Assembly: GCA_947568835.1 (NCBI GenBank)
Contig: OX387612.1
Coordinates: 2,356,001 to 2,420,000 of the forward strand
Direction: 5' to 3'
DNA: 64,000 bases
DNA from: Protonemura montana
Lineage: Eukaryota > Arthropoda > Insecta > Plecoptera > Nemouridae
Positions 48,996-61,892 of this stretch are shown one piece after another. A program made the position numbers and the translations under genes. Position 1 is the first letter of the stretch. The number at the start of each line of letters is the position of its first letter. Below the pieces are notes generated by a model that saw only the letters and a program-made list of their open reading frames with translations, was not told the origin of the DNA and made no database searches.

Positions 48996-50145
48996 AAAAA
49001 TACCAGTGTCACAGAGACAGCTAATAGACCAGTGTCACAGAGACAGTCAATAGACCAGTGTCACAGAGACAGCCAATAGACCAGTGTCACAGAGACAGTC
49101 AATAGACCAGTGTCACAGAGACAGCCAATAGACCAGTGTCACAGAGACAGCCAATAGACCAGTGTCACAGAGACAGCCAATAGACCAGTGTCACAGAGAC
49201 AGTCAATAGTCCAGTGTCACAGAGACAGCCAATAGACCAGTGTCACAGAGACAGCCAATAGACCAGTGTCACAGAGACAGTCAATAGACCAGTGTCACAG
49301 AGACAGCCAATAGACCAGTGTCACAGAGACAGTCAATAGACCAGTGTCACAGAGACAGCCAATAGACCAGTGTCACAGAGACAGCCAATAGACCAGTGTC
49401 ACAGAGACAGTCAATAGACCAGTGTCACAGAGACAGCCAATAGACCAGTGACACAGAGACAGCCAATAGACCAGTGTCACAGAGACAGCCAATAGACCAG
49501 TGTCACAGAGACAGCCAATAGACCAGTGTCACAGAGACAGCCAATAGACCAGTGTCACAGAGACAGTCAATAGTCCAGTGTCACAGAGACAGCCAATAGA
49601 CCAGTGTCACAGAGACAGCCAATAGACCAGTGTCACAGAGACAGTCAATAGACCAGTGTCACAGAGACAGCCAATAGACCAGTGTCACAGAGACAGTCAA
49701 TAGACCAGTGTCACAGAGACAGCCAATAGACCAGTGACACAGAGACAGCCAATAGACCAGTGTTACAGAGACAGCCAATAGACCAGTGTCACAGAGACAG
49801 CCAATAGTCCAGTGTCACAGAGACAGCCAATAGACCAGTGTTACAGAGACAGCCAATAGACCAGTGTCACAGAGACAGCCAATAGACCAGTGTCACAGAG
49901 ACAGCCAATAGACCAGTGTTACAGAGACAGCCAATAGACCAGTGTCACAGAGACAGTCAATAGACCAGTGTCACAGAGACAGCCAATAGACCAGTGTCAC
50001 AGAGACAGCCAATAGACCAGTGTCACAGAGACAGTCAATAGACCAGTGTCATAGAGACAGCCAATAGACCAGTGTCACAGAGACAGCCAATAGACCAGTG
50101 TCACAGAGACAGCCAATAGACCAGTGTCATAGAGACAGCCAACAC
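48996..50145 (+). repeat. 26-bp satellite, about 44 units
   Basis: The unit is accagtgtcacagagacag plus ccaatag, with tc/cc, gtt and gac variants. The rare agtcaatagtccag recurs 364 bp apart (49201, 49565), indicating block duplication. Confidence 0.95.
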
Positions 50146-50600
50146 AGTGTGTCAAAGTGACAAGGCTAAGCGGTGGCCGGTCCTTGGTGCTGTTGGACAG
50201 GAGCAGCCAACACAGTGTGTCAAAGTGACAAGGCTAAGCGGTGGCCGGTCCTTGGTGCTGTTGGACAGGAGCAGCCAACACAGTGTGTCAAAGTGACAAG
50301 GCTAAGCGGCGGCCGGTCCTTGGTGCTGTTGGACAGGAGCAGCCAACACAGTGTGTCAAAGTGTTTGATAATTATGTAGCGCACACTGGAATGCTGCAGC
50401 TTGATCCAGGTGAGCAGCCAACACAGTGTGTCAAAGTGTTTGATAATTATGTAGCGCACGCTGGAATGCTGCAGCTTGATCCAGGTGAGCAGCCAACACA
50501 GTGTGTCAAAGTGTTTGATAATTATGTAGCGCACGCTGGAATGCTGCAGCTTGCCGGTAGTAATTAAGAAGATTGATCCAGGTGAGCAGCCAACCTTTAA
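50137..50600 (+). repeat. Linked 68-bp and 75-bp tandem repeats
   Basis: Starts of agccaacacagtgtgtcaaa lie at 50137, 50205, 50273 and 50341 (68 bp; body ggctaagcggtggccggtcc), then 50416 and 50491 (75 bp; body ttgataattatgtagcgcac). The same junction follows the 26-bp array, so three periods are chained. Confidence 0.92.
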
Positions 50601-50899
50601 ATGTCACGTTTTCCCAGCTCTGCTATGAAAGGTCAGGACTTAGCATTTTCACGCGGAAAATATGGCCGGGAAATTAGCGGCGCGTGACGAGGATGTGGAG
50701 CGAGGAAAAGCGGAAAAAAGGCGTGGAAATGGCTGATGATTATTGGAAAATTTTCTTTGGCGACTTTTTTTGACGCGAGTTTTTGGTAAATGTGCTAAAA
50801 ACATTTAAATTCGATTGTTTTCTTGAAACTTTTATAAACGTCGTAATTAAAATTTTTAAATTATTACACATAAGTGAGTGACTCTCTTTGTTTGATAGT
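50601..50899. other. Unique sequence
   Basis: No gene or element recognised. Confidence 0.45.
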
Positions 50900-50922
50900 T
50901 TGTATAGCGTCGGTGAATGAGC

Positions 50923-50975
<53 letters not shown>

Positions 50976-51077
50976 CTAACCTAGCCTAGAAGGGAGGAGA
51001 GGAAACCCGGTGCCAGCACGTAGCCTACTCCTGTCGAAGACCAAGGGGACCACCGGCTTAACGTCCCTGTCTACGAT
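50900..51077 (-). mobile_element. Element F tail with expanded gat run
   Basis: tatagcgtcggtgaatgagc, about 14 gat trinucleotides, then gtagcctactcctgtcg and ccaccggcttaacgtccc. It ends near a C run at 51083. Confidence 0.75.
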
Positions 51078-51083
51078 GGTCCC

Positions 51084-52085
51084 CCCCCCCCCCTGGCTAT
51101 AAAGTTCCACGGTAATCATCCAGGATGTCCTATGTTGGATTTGAACCCGTATAACGCACCCAACAAAACGCAGTCAAGCCTACATATCAGCACCCACGTG
51201 TGCTAAACAATGCGGGTATAATGTTTTTTGACATCTTGTGGAAGTTTCCCCTATTTCTATCCCCCCTTTCCCCCTTCCCCCCATCCCCCTTGGCCACCCT
51301 CCCCCCTGGCACCCTCACTGCCCTTGGCACCCTACTATTATCACGTGACACCCGCATGTTAACCATCTTGTATATGAAATGTTGCTCACCAATCTTTACC
51401 AACGAAAAATAGACTAAATATTAGAGATCAGGAACATAATACTGGAAAGAAATTCGCAAGGCTAATAATAGTATATTTGATAGAAGAGTAAAAATATATA
51501 TGCACTTCCTGCAAACATCAAAGGCGAGGAAGATTTGGTTAAGTTTAAAGTAAAAATGTTAAAATGTACTGAAAATAGCATTATTTTTGCTAAATAAACA
51601 ACTTCAGAACAAATTCAGAGACTTAGGCACAAACTCGTTTCTGCTGATGGCGGTATAGAAATAATTTTTAAATAACTTTCTTAATTTCCCGACAGGAGCA
51701 GTTCTTTTGTGACTCGCAAAGTTGCAAATAGTTGATATTTTCGATTTCGGTTTACGGTTTCAAAGCTCTTTTAGGCTCTGAAACTATTCTTATCACGTTT
51801 GAAGCTATAATTATGATGTTTTGAAAATAAACAATTAACAACTTTGTTTTAGTTGCTTCTTGTAAATTATAGCGAGTTATTCTAGCGTTTCGTAACTTGT
51901 ACCTGTGGCTTTGTCAAGGTAACTAAAGACGATGTACGGTAGTTTATTCATTCCACGACCTTGATTGATGCATGAAGGATGCTTGAACCAGGTAATTGTT
52001 CTGATTTTTTGTGGTTTTTTTTATTGGAAAATTGTCAGGTCTACTTTTAATATCAGAACTTGAAGTTTAACGACGCAACGAGGCA
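51084..52085. other. Unique sequence with an element P fragment
   Basis: C-rich tracts lie at 51083-51095 and 51255-51310. An element P piece lies at about 51885-52045 (cgtttcgtaacttgtacctg, ggaaaattgtcaggtctact). No supported gene. Confidence 0.4.
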
Positions 52086-52089
52086 ACGA

Positions 52090-52345
52090 GGTTAGGTATC
52101 CAATACATGACTCAGCGCAGTGTTGCTTAACTTCGGTGATCTCACGAGAACCGGTGTGTCCAACACGCCAAACCGTTCGGTGGTCACCCATCAAATAACT
52201 GACTCAGCGCAGTGTTGCTTAACTTCGGTGATCTCACGAGGACCGGTGTTTCCAACACGCCAAACCGTTCGGTGGTCACCCAACCAATACCTAACACAGC
52301 GCAGTGTTGCTTAACTTCTGTGATCTCACGAGGACCGGTGTTTCC
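52090..52345 (-). mobile_element. Element F head, 92-bp nearly pure 5S-type units
   Basis: Units with agcgcagtgttgcttaactt, ggtgatctcacgagaacc and caacacgccaaaccgttcgg lack the ccagttctgttcggg part present in the 91-bp type. Confidence 0.8.
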
Positions 52346-52564
52346 ATTCCAATGGCCCATTAACTTGCAAGTCAGCCTCGAAGATATTTGCAGTTTGCCT
52401 CCACTAGTTTATTTGCAGATCAAAGAATCTCTGTTTGATGAAATAAACTTTTATAAAAATTGGGCTAAACTCGGCTGTCGGTCGAGTCAACATTGCGACT
52501 TCCGGTTGGAGTTTAGCTCGCCAGTTTGACGTCTCTTCGCTGGCATTTTGACAGAGTTTCAGTC

Positions 52565-54705
52565 AAAGCTCTGTCAGGTGATCTCAGCATCTCCATGGCT
52601 ACCAAACGTTGAATCTACCATTGAACCTCCTATGCTAGGCCATGATATACCCGTGGTAACATAAGATAGCAGAATTGAGAAGCTCTGTCAGGCGATCTCA
52701 GCATCTCCATGGCCACCAAACGTTGAATCTACCATTGAACCTCCTATGCTAGGCCATGATATACCCGTGGTAACATAAGATAGCAGAATTGAGAAGCTCT
52801 GTCAGGCGATCTCAGCATCTCCATGGCTACCAAACGTTGAATCTACCATTGAACCTCCTATGCTAGGCCATGATATACCCGTGGTAACATAAGATAGCAG
52901 AATTGAGAAGCTCTGTCAGGTGATCTCAGCATCTCCATGGCTACCAAACGTTGAATCTACCATTGAACCTCCTATGCTAGGCCATGATATACCCGTGGTA
53001 ACATAAGATAGCAGAATTGAGAAGCTCTGTCAGGCAATCTCAGCATCTCCATGGCTACCAAACGTTGAATCTACCATTGAACCTCCTATGCTAGGCCATA
53101 ATATACCCGTGGTAACATAAGATAGCAGAATTGAGAAGCTCTGTCAGGTGATCTCAGCATCTCCATGGCTACCAAACGTTGAATCTACCATTGAACCTCC
53201 TATGCTAGGCCATGATATACCCGTGGTAACATAAGATAGCAGAATTGAGAAGCTCTGTCAGGTGATCTCAGCATCTCCATGGCTACCAAACGTTGAATCT
53301 ACCATTGAACCTCCTATGCTAGGCCATGATATACCCGTGGTAACATAAGATAGCAGAATTTAGAAGCTCTGTCAGGCGATCTCAGCATCTCCATGGCTAC
53401 CAAACGTTGAATCTACCATTGAACCTCCTATGCTAGACCATGATATACCCGTGGTAACATAAGATAGCAGAATTTAGAAGCTCTGTCAGGCGATCTCAGC
53501 ATCTCCATGGCTACCAAACGTTGAATCTACCATTGAACCTCCTATGCTAGGCCATGATATACCCGTGGTAACATAAGATAGCAGAATTGAGAAGCTCTGT
53601 CAGGCGATCTCAGCATCTCCATGGCCACCAAACGTTGAATCTACCATTGAACCTCCTATGCTAGGCCATGATATACCCGTGGTAACATAAGATAGCAGAA
53701 TTGAGAAGCTCTGTCAGGCGATCTCAGCATCTCCATGGCTACCAAACGTTGAATCTACCATTGAACCTCCTATGCTAGGCCATGATATACCCGTGGTAAC
53801 ATAAGATAGCAGAATTGAGAAGCTCTGTCAGGTGATCTCAGCATCTCCATGGCTACCAAACGTTGAATCTACCATTGAACCTCCTATGCTAGGCCATGAT
53901 ATACCCGTGGTAACATAAGATAGCAGAATTGAGAAGCTCTGTCAGGCAATCTCAGCATCTCCATGGCTACCAAACGTTGAATCTACCATTGAACCTCCTA
54001 TGCTAGGCCATAATATACCCGTGGTAACATAAGATAGCAGAATTGAGAAGCTCTGTCAGGTGATCTCAGCATCTCCATGGCTACCAAACGTTGAATCTAC
54101 CATTGAACCTCCTATGCTAGGCCATGATATACCCGTGGTAACATAAGATAGCAGAATTGAGAAGCTCTGTCAGGTGATCTCAGCATCTCCATGGCTACCA
54201 AACGTTGAATCTACCATTGAACCTCCTATGCTAGGCCATGATATACCCGTGGTAACATAAGATAGCAGAATTTAGAAGCTCTGTCAGGCGATCTCAGCAT
54301 CTCCATGGCTACCAAACGTTGAATCTACCATTGAACCTCCTATGCTAGACCATGATATACCCGTGGTAACATAAGATAGCAGAATTTAGAAGCTCTGTCA
54401 GGCGATCTCAGCATCTCCATGGCTACCAAACATTGAATCTACCATTGAACCTCCTATGCTAGACCATGATATACCCGTGGTAACATAAGATAGCAGAATT
54501 GAGAAGCTCTGTCAGGCGATCTCAGCATCTCCATGGCTACCAAACGTTGAATGTACCATTGAACCTCCTATGCTAGACTATGATATACCCGTGGTAACAT
54601 AAGATAGCAGAATTGAGAAGCTCTGTCAGGCGATCTCAGCATCTCCATGGCTACCAAACGTTGAATCTACCATTGAACCTCCTATATGCTAGGCCATGAT
54701 TAATT
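52565..54705 (+). repeat. 114-bp satellite, block 2, about 19 units, 8-mer higher-order repeat
   Basis: Same monomer as 45760-46395. Rare variants recur exactly 912 bp (8 units) apart: caggcaatct at 53031 and 53943, and atggccacca at 52709 and 53621. Confidence 0.95.
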
Positions 54706-54939
54706 TCCTTGCATCCAACTTGCACATTTGCATGGTGTCCTACGTTCCTTCCCACGAGTCTTCTGTTATTTCATCTGCATGAACATTAATGTCTGGTACT
54801 GCGTAGAATCCGTCATCGAATGACATGCACTTCAGTCAATTGACTCTTCATATTTTTTATCGAATGCGATGACATGACGTCACTTGGACGTCGTGTTATG
54901 CTAAACATCTGCGACCCATATTAAAACGAATCCGCTATT
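54706..54939. other. Unique sequence
   Basis: No gene or element recognised. Confidence 0.4.
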
Positions 54940-55560
54940 TTAAGCAACACTGCGCTGAGTCAGGTATTGGATGGGTGACCATCATACACATGACCAGTTC
55001 TGATCGGGAGAGAGGTTGGAGAGATGAAAGTTAAACAACACTGCGCTGAGTCAGGTATTGGTTGGGTGACCATCATACACATGACCAGTTCTGTTCGGGA
55101 GAGAGGTTGGAGAGATGAAAGTAAAGTTACACTGCGCTGGGTCAGGTATTGGATGGGTGACCATCATACACATGACCAGTTCTGTTCGGGAGAGAGGTTG
55201 GAGGGACGAAAGTTAAGTAACACTGCGCTGGGTCAGGTATTGGATGGGTGACCATCATACACATGACCAGTTCTGTTCGGGAGAGAGGTTGGAGGGATGA
55301 AAGTTAAGTAACACTGCGCTGGGTCAGGTATTGGATGGGTGACCATCATACACATGACCAGTTCTGTTCGGGAGAGAGGTTGGAGGGATGAAAGTTAAGC
55401 AACACTGCGCTGGGTCAGGTATTGGATGGGTGACCATCATACACATGACCAGTTCTGTTTGGGAGAGAGGTTGGAGGGATGAAAGTTAGTACAGCAACTT
55501 CACTCGCCTTGCTTATCAACCTCTCGACAGCATGGATTTGTGGGGGAATCCTGTATTTCA
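54940..55560 (+). mobile_element. Element F, about six head units and truncated tail
   Basis: 91-bp units run to 55480, then gtacagcaacttcactcgcc and cagcatggatttgtggggg, cut at 55555. Confidence 0.84.
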
Positions 55561-56267
55561 TCGTAGAAAACGAGTAAATGTGTTATAATTTTTTGTTTGC
55601 TAGTTTTTAAGAACTCAGTTAATTTGACACTTGTTGTTTTAGCCTTATGAAAGACTTGTACTGTTAATCTTTATTAATGGATCTTAGATATGTGAATATT
55701 TGAAAGGCTTTGAACTGAAATTCCTTCCTTTTGTCTGTGAAAACCTAGGGTCGATACGGCAAAGCTTTTAGACTTGAACATGTAATTACGATAGTGTTCT
55801 GTATCGCAGTGCTAGTAATATTATTCGGTATTTCTTACCTTACTGCGATAAAACCACACGTGGCGTGCATTATCTCCATGTTTTTTTGAAGGTAATATTA
55901 TTTCCTATTTAGCTTTTCATTACACCTTGCGAGCGTTTTGTTAAAACAATAAAATTTAAACATTTATATTTCTCTAGAATTTTGTTATTTTTAATATTTT
56001 TATTTCTAACCGTTATGTTTTACATGCGATAGATTTTCAACTTTCGTAAAATGTCAACGATGTTAAATTATTTAGCTTTTAAAAATGGCAAAAGCCTGAT
56101 CTAAAAACTTCAATGTGTCTCAAAATTTCTGAAATTGTCAGGTAAAGAATTTTAAAATGTAAATACCATTAAAATAGATTCCTGTGCATATTTAGATATC
56201 GAATGTTCTTTTGACGTGACCACGTCTTAAAGCGCATTATATAGGGAGGCATGTACGGATTTGCTCT
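55561..56267. other. Unique AT-rich sequence
   Basis: No supported gene or element. Confidence 0.45.
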
Positions 56268-56645
56268 CCAAAATGGCAAATGTGTAACAAGCCCTACAGC
56301 CTACAGGAAACAAAGGACAGAATGCGACTTATTATCATTCAATAGTTCAGATAATTCTCTAAAAGTACTTTATTTTTATTTTCGATAAAATAAATATTGG
56401 AGGCGTTAGAGGGGTTGGCGTTTTTAATGCTCTCCATAAGACCAATGTTAAATTACACAAAATGGCAAATACGTGTAACAAGCCCTACAGCCTACAGGAA
56501 ACAAAGGACAGAATGCGATTTATTATCATTCAATAGTTCAGATAATTCTCTAAAAGTACTTTTTTTATATTTTTGATAAACTAAATATTGGAGGCGTGAG
56601 AGGAGGCGGCGTTTTTAGCACTCGTTATTAGACTAATGCAAAATA
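56268..56645 (+). repeat. Direct duplication of about 190 bp
   Basis: aagccctacagcctacagga, aatagttcagataattctct and atattggaggcg occur in both 56268-56453 and 56456-56645, with a few substitutions and a lost block near the middle. Confidence 0.85.
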
Positions 56646-58130
56646 AAAAATATATATCGCAAGATGACACTTCCATCCCAATCTGTAAAATCCTTCAGCT
56701 TGTAAATAAGATATGAAAACACAACCCAAATAAAGAGAGATGTAAAACTTGCATGTGAAGTATGGTCAGTACTGTAGTTGACCTACGTGGCTATACGCGG
56801 TAGTTGAACGTAGTCACGCTTCAATATCGGCCGTATCAATAAGATACAGCTACACCCGGTTTTTAATTTATTTTTATTAAATAAGTCTTCAAAAGCTAGC
56901 ATCGTGTTCAGCTCAATGCTCGATTCACTTTCAGAATGTCGAAATTTCGTGGGATTTCTGAAGCTATTGTTAAATTCACAATGAAATTGCACAGTTTTAA
57001 AACGCATTAAAAAATGAAATTATGTGTTTGTTTCTAGAAAGAATCAAGCGTCCTGAAATCGTATTAAAAAAAATATTAATATGTCATTTGAAATCCAGGA
57101 TTTCTCGATTTAAACCGTATTTTTCAAACTTAAAATTACAAAAAATTCTTCAAAGCTGCTAGCAGCTTGATGCTAATCCAGCCACAAATCTGCACTCAAC
57201 TACACCCACTCGTGACAATCTACTCTCCGTTTAAACTATTTAACGCGCCGTTAAGAATAGCACTAGCCTGTCTATCCCTAAGTGCACGTGCACTCAACTT
57301 GGCAATCATCCCAGACTTACTCTGTTGTTGTTGGTTACGTCACTGTGTCGAGACTGTCGGTCGACTCTGGTAAAAACCCGGGTGTCCCGAATTCAACGGA
57401 GAGGTCAACCTGTTCTTACGAACGCAAGGCTGTAACGATGTTTTCAAATAAAACAAGTTTAGTCGAGCCGAGAACGCAGTGCAGTTCGGACAGCGTGCAT
57501 CATCACAACGTCGTTGGCCAGTTTGAAAATTTCGTGTTTTTTTGTTGATTTTCACATAAAGTGACCGTTAAATTTTATGTTTGTTTAAACAATTCGTTCT
57601 AAATACGATACAAATGTCAACAAAACCTAAAAGTGTTCAGTTCCGTTGTTATAATCGCACATTTCCACTGTTAACCAATTAAACTCTGTGTTCTTGTTAA
57701 GGAAAAACGCACATGTTAGGTAACTATTCACCTGCTATTGGTTAAGTGTCATTTTGACAGATTTAAAACTTAAAAATGGCCGCAGTGTAAGTTAACAATA
57801 ATTGTAAACAGTGTTTTTTTTGACTCTCGAGTGCTGTCAAAATCAACAGCAGTGTTCCGGTTTCAAAAGTCGCTACTTCGTGGTAGATCTTTGACCTCGC
57901 GTCCAACTCCAGACATGTTACCGCTATTTTTAGAAGTGATTCAAATGAAACCCTCGGATCACTCGATTTTCAGTGCGACTACGTTTTAACGCGCGCTAAG
58001 TTGACGTTTTGCGTTGTGCCGTTGTGTGTGCGTCGAACCTGGCGTCGAACCTGGCGTCGAACATGATACCTCTCAAGGAGGAGGTCAACAAAATCAAGAT
58101 GCGTCTCGCTTCGAAAAGGTAAACGTACCC
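56646..58130. other. Unique sequence, no supported gene
   Basis: First-exon-like sites occur at 57776 (ATGGCCGCAGT before gtaagt) and near 58098 (MRLASK before gtaaac). The frames around 57167-57555 lack splice or family support. Confidence 0.35.
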
Positions 58131-58134
58131 AAGT

Positions 58135-58706
58135 GGTCTTATCAACTTCTCGACAGCATGGATTTGTGGAGGAATCCTGCTGTTCGCGTTGAACCGTCCT
58201 TCGAAAGGGACGCTAAGCCGGTGGTACCCTTGGTGCTGTTCGACATGAGAGGTTGGAGAGATGCAAGTTAGTACAGCAACTTCATTCGCCTTGCTTATCA
58301 ATCTCTCGACAGCATGGATTTGTGGAGGAGTCCTGTTGTTCGCGTTGTACCGTCTGTCGGAAGGGACGTGAAGCCGGTGGTCCCCTTGGTACTCTTCGAC
58401 ATGAGAGGTTGGAGAGATGAAAGTTAGTAAAGCAACTTCATTCGCCTTGCTTATCAACCTCTCGACAGCATGGATTTGTGGAGGAATCCTGCTGTTCGAG
58501 TTGTACCGTACTTCGGAAGGGACGTTAAGCCGGTGGTCACCTTGGTGCTGTTCGACATGAGAGGTTGGAGAGATGAAAGTTAGTACAGCAACTTCATTCG
58601 CCTTGCTTATCAATCTCTCGACAGCATGGATTTGTGGAGAAATCCTGTTGTTCGCGTTGTACCGTCCTTCGGAAGGGACGTTAAGCCGGTGGTCTCCTTG
58701 GTGCTG
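58135..58706 (+). repeat. 156-bp tandem of the element F tail, about 3.6 units
   Basis: cttatcaa starts units at 58138, 58294, 58450 and 58606. Each unit holds cgacagcatggatttgtgga, a form of cggaagggacgttaagccgg and gagaggttggagagatg. Here the tail, not the head, has been amplified. Confidence 0.92.
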
Positions 58707-58892
58707 ATTTGACAGAAGTTTTGTCCGGTGCGTCATTATTCGTGTTAATTGAAATTGAGAGTATTTTGATGCTACGCATGTTTTGCGACCAAAATAGATT
58801 CGTCGCTTTAAAAGCGATGCGTGCGTCACGTCGGGGTTTTGGACTAACGCCACCCGCACGATTTCACAACACAACTGCCGGGAGTATGTGTG

Positions 58893-59308
58893 TGTGGTCA
58901 CCCATCCAATACCTGACCCAGCGCAGTGTTGCTTAACTTGCTTCCCTCCAAAATCTCTCCCGAACTGAACTGGTCATGTGTATGATGGTCACCCATCCAA
59001 TACCTGACCCAGCGCAGTGTTGCTTAACTTGCTTCCCTCCAAAATCTCTCCCGAACAGAACTGGTCATGTGTATGATGGTCACCCATCCAATACCTGACT
59101 CAGCGCAGTGTTGCCTAACTTTCATCCCTCCAACCTCTCTCCCGAACAGAACTGGTCATGTCTATGATGATCACCCATTCAATACCTGACCCAGCGCAGT
59201 GTTGCTTAACTTTCATCCCTCCAACCTCTCTCCCGAACAGAACTGGTCATGTGTATGATGGTCACCCATCCAATACCTGACCCAGCGCAATGTTGCTTAA
59301 CTTTCATA
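58893..59308 (-). mobile_element. Element F head array, about five units
   Basis: Minus-strand 91-bp units. Two carry the variant cttgcttccctccaaaatct, the others ctttcatccctccaacctct. Confidence 0.83.
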
Positions 59309-59534
59309 CGTGTTGCCGGCCTGGTTTGCTCAGCAGATAGTTGACAAAGCAGTTAGGTAACTAACTCTACAAGGTTGTAATAGTTGTCATAGTGATTATG
59401 ATTATTGAGGCAGGTCACGTGATATACCCTGGCTGGCGTGAAACCTGATATTGGGTGTTTTAGGGCCCTTATACGTCTGGTTGGGTTTTTTTTCCAATGA
59501 TGATGGATATTTGTTCCAAGTTTACCCGAGGGTT

Positions 59535-60000
59535 TGCAGTACTGATTCTTTCTGGCCTTGAAGTGTTTTAATACCACGGGTTTAATGGCAGTTTAGTTAT
59601 ATAAAATTCTTTTTATCGTCGAGTTGTTATCGTTTAGAATTCTGCTGTCAGTAACATTTGTTAATTACTGCATGGAAAACTTACTTAAGTCATTTTTTAT
59701 GTAAAACATTATGACACACATTAAATTGCTTTTTGTGACTGATAATAGTTTAATAATTTGGTTAACACCGTGGATAATTTTAACTCTAGGACTGGTCCAA
59801 GAAGTGTGGCTGATGCCCAATAAAGCTGTTTGTCTTAGTTTTTAGACTCATGTCTACTTGATTTAAACTTAGCACTAGTTTTAACAAAAACTATTTCAAC
59901 TGGGTTTTGATTGCTAAGTAAAGGACAACTAAATTTCCCGACGTTTCGTAGCATGAACCTGTTACTTCTTCAAGGGTTAGAGCAGTCCTGACCAGTATTG
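59535..60000 (+). mobile_element. Element P, long plus-strand copy
   Basis: ttctttctggccttgaagtg, gactggtccaagaagtgtgg, tttttagactcatgtctact and cccgacgtttcgtagc match the minus copy at 8745-9262. The right end has cttcttcaagggttagagc. Confidence 0.65.
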
Positions 60001-60182
60001 AAAGTAAAGTAGCAGCTGTAAAAGCCAGCTAACTGAACCGACTAAACATTCTCTGACTAACGTGACTCATTCTAAATGTGAGTCATGTTCAACGCATATG
60101 ATGATTGGTACAGATTGACTTCTGCCCATCATTACCTTGATTGGCTCGATGCGACATCGCCTTGATATTCATTGATATTCAC

Positions 60183-60862
60183 ATGAGATCACCGAAGTTA
60201 AGTAACACTGCGCTGAGTCAGGTATTGGATGGGTGACCATCATACACATGACCAGTTCTGTTCGGGAGAGAGGTTGGAGGGATGAAAGTTAAACAACACT
60301 GCGCTGAGTCAGGTATTGGATGGGTGACCATCATACACATGACCAGTTCTGTTCGGGAGAGAGGTTGGAGGGATGGAAGTTAAACAACACTGCGCTGGGT
60401 CAGGTATTGGATGGGTGACCATCATACACATGACCAGTTCTGTTCGGGAGAGAGGTTGGAGGGATGAAAGTTAAGCAACACTGCGCTGAGTCAGGTATTG
60501 GATGGGTGACCATCATACACATGACCAGATCTGTTCGGGAAAGAGGTTAGAGGAATGAAAGTTAGTACAGCAACTTCACTCGCCTTGCTTATCAACCCCT
60601 CGACAGCATGGATTTGTGGAGGAATCCTGTTGTTCGCGTTGTACCGTCCTTCGGAAGGGACGTTAAGCCGGTGGTCCCCTTGGTTTTTCGTCAGGAGTAG
60701 ACTACGTGTCGGCACCAGGTTTCCCCTCCTCCCTTCTAGACAAGGTTAGGTTCATCATCAACCTCATCATCATCCATTCATTCACCGACGCCATTAGACC
60801 AGTGCCGCATGGCCAGATGTCGGAACAGTGCGTCGTTAAACACCACAAATACATACATTTAT
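60183..60862 (+). mobile_element. Element F, about four head units and complete tail
   Basis: It starts gagatcaccgaagttaagta. The tail includes ccttcggaagggacgttaag and atcatcaacctcatcatc, ending gtcgttaaacaccacaaata. Confidence 0.85.
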
Positions 60863-60890
60863 TTCAGATGTCTCCAGATTTATTTCAAAT

Positions 60891-61117
60891 CTTTATCAAT
60901 GTTTACCTCAACGATTGATGTACATGAAACGATATTTGAAAAGCGAGTAACCTACGAGAAATATCGAAATTAAATTTCATACGACAGTGGCTCCACTTAC
61001 CGTGATGTTCCGGTACTCTGCATTTTTGTCGGTAAGGTAGTCATTTGGCGGCCATCTTTCACGCAGAGACTGTAACATTGACGTTGTTTCTCTACCTAGA
61101 ACCTAAACACTCAACGC
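60891..61117. mobile_element. Foldback MITE M, right half
   Basis: The loop (atcaatgtttacctcaacg) and right arm run to aacctaaacactcaacg, directly after an element F tail. Confidence 0.72.
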
Positions 61118-61314
61118 TAGTATGTCCCGTGGTATGTCCCGTACTATGACTGGCCGACTGGATCGAGATGAGGTCCCAGTAGAGTTAATATGCAGCAATT
61201 TGACACAAGATCTTGACCTTCTCAACTTAAGCTAGTCAAGGTTAAAGCTGTGGCCAGCGAGACCAGTTAGACCCGCCTACATTCACAGTCAGCCAGACTC
61301 GACCGATCCTGACC

Positions 61315-61892
61315 GAACGGTTTGTCGTGTTGGAAACACCGGTACACGTTAGATCACCGAAGTTAAGCAACATTGCGCTGAGTCAGGTATTGGATGGGTG
61401 GCCATCATACTCATGACCAGTTCTGTTCGGGAGAGAGGTTGGAGGGATGAAAGTTAAGCAACACTGCGCTGGGTCAGGTATTGGATGGGTGACCATCATA
61501 CACATGACCAGTTCTGTTCGGGAGAGAGGTTGGATGGATGAAAGTTAAGCAACACTGCGCTGGGTCAGGTATTGGATGGATGACCACCGAACGGTTTGGC
61601 GTGCTTAAATCACCGGTCCTCGTGAGATCACCGAAGTTAAGCAACACTGCTCTGGGTCAGGTATTGGATGGATGACCACCGAACGGTTTGGCGTGTTTGA
61701 AACACCGGTCCTCGTTAGATCACCGAAGTTAAGCAACACTGCTCTGGGTCAGGTATTGGATGGATGACCAACGAACGGTTTGTCGTGTTGGAAACACCGG
61801 TTCTTGTGAGATCACCGAAGTTAAGCAACACTGCGCTGGGTCAGGCATTGAATGGGTGACCACCGAACGGTTTGGCGTGTTGAAAACACCTG
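61315..61892 (+). mobile_element. Element F head array mixing 91- and 92-bp units
   Basis: The first units contain gaccagttctgttcgggaga. From 61590 the unit changes to the 5S-type form (gaacggtttggcgtgtt, atcaccgaagttaagcaac) at 92-bp spacing (61638, 61730, 61822). There is no tail. Confidence 0.85.

Noticed and set aside
61315-61892. 5S rRNA gene cluster
   Set aside because: Units are 92 bp, not about 120 bp. They lack the 5' end of 5S rRNA and a terminator, and belong to element F.
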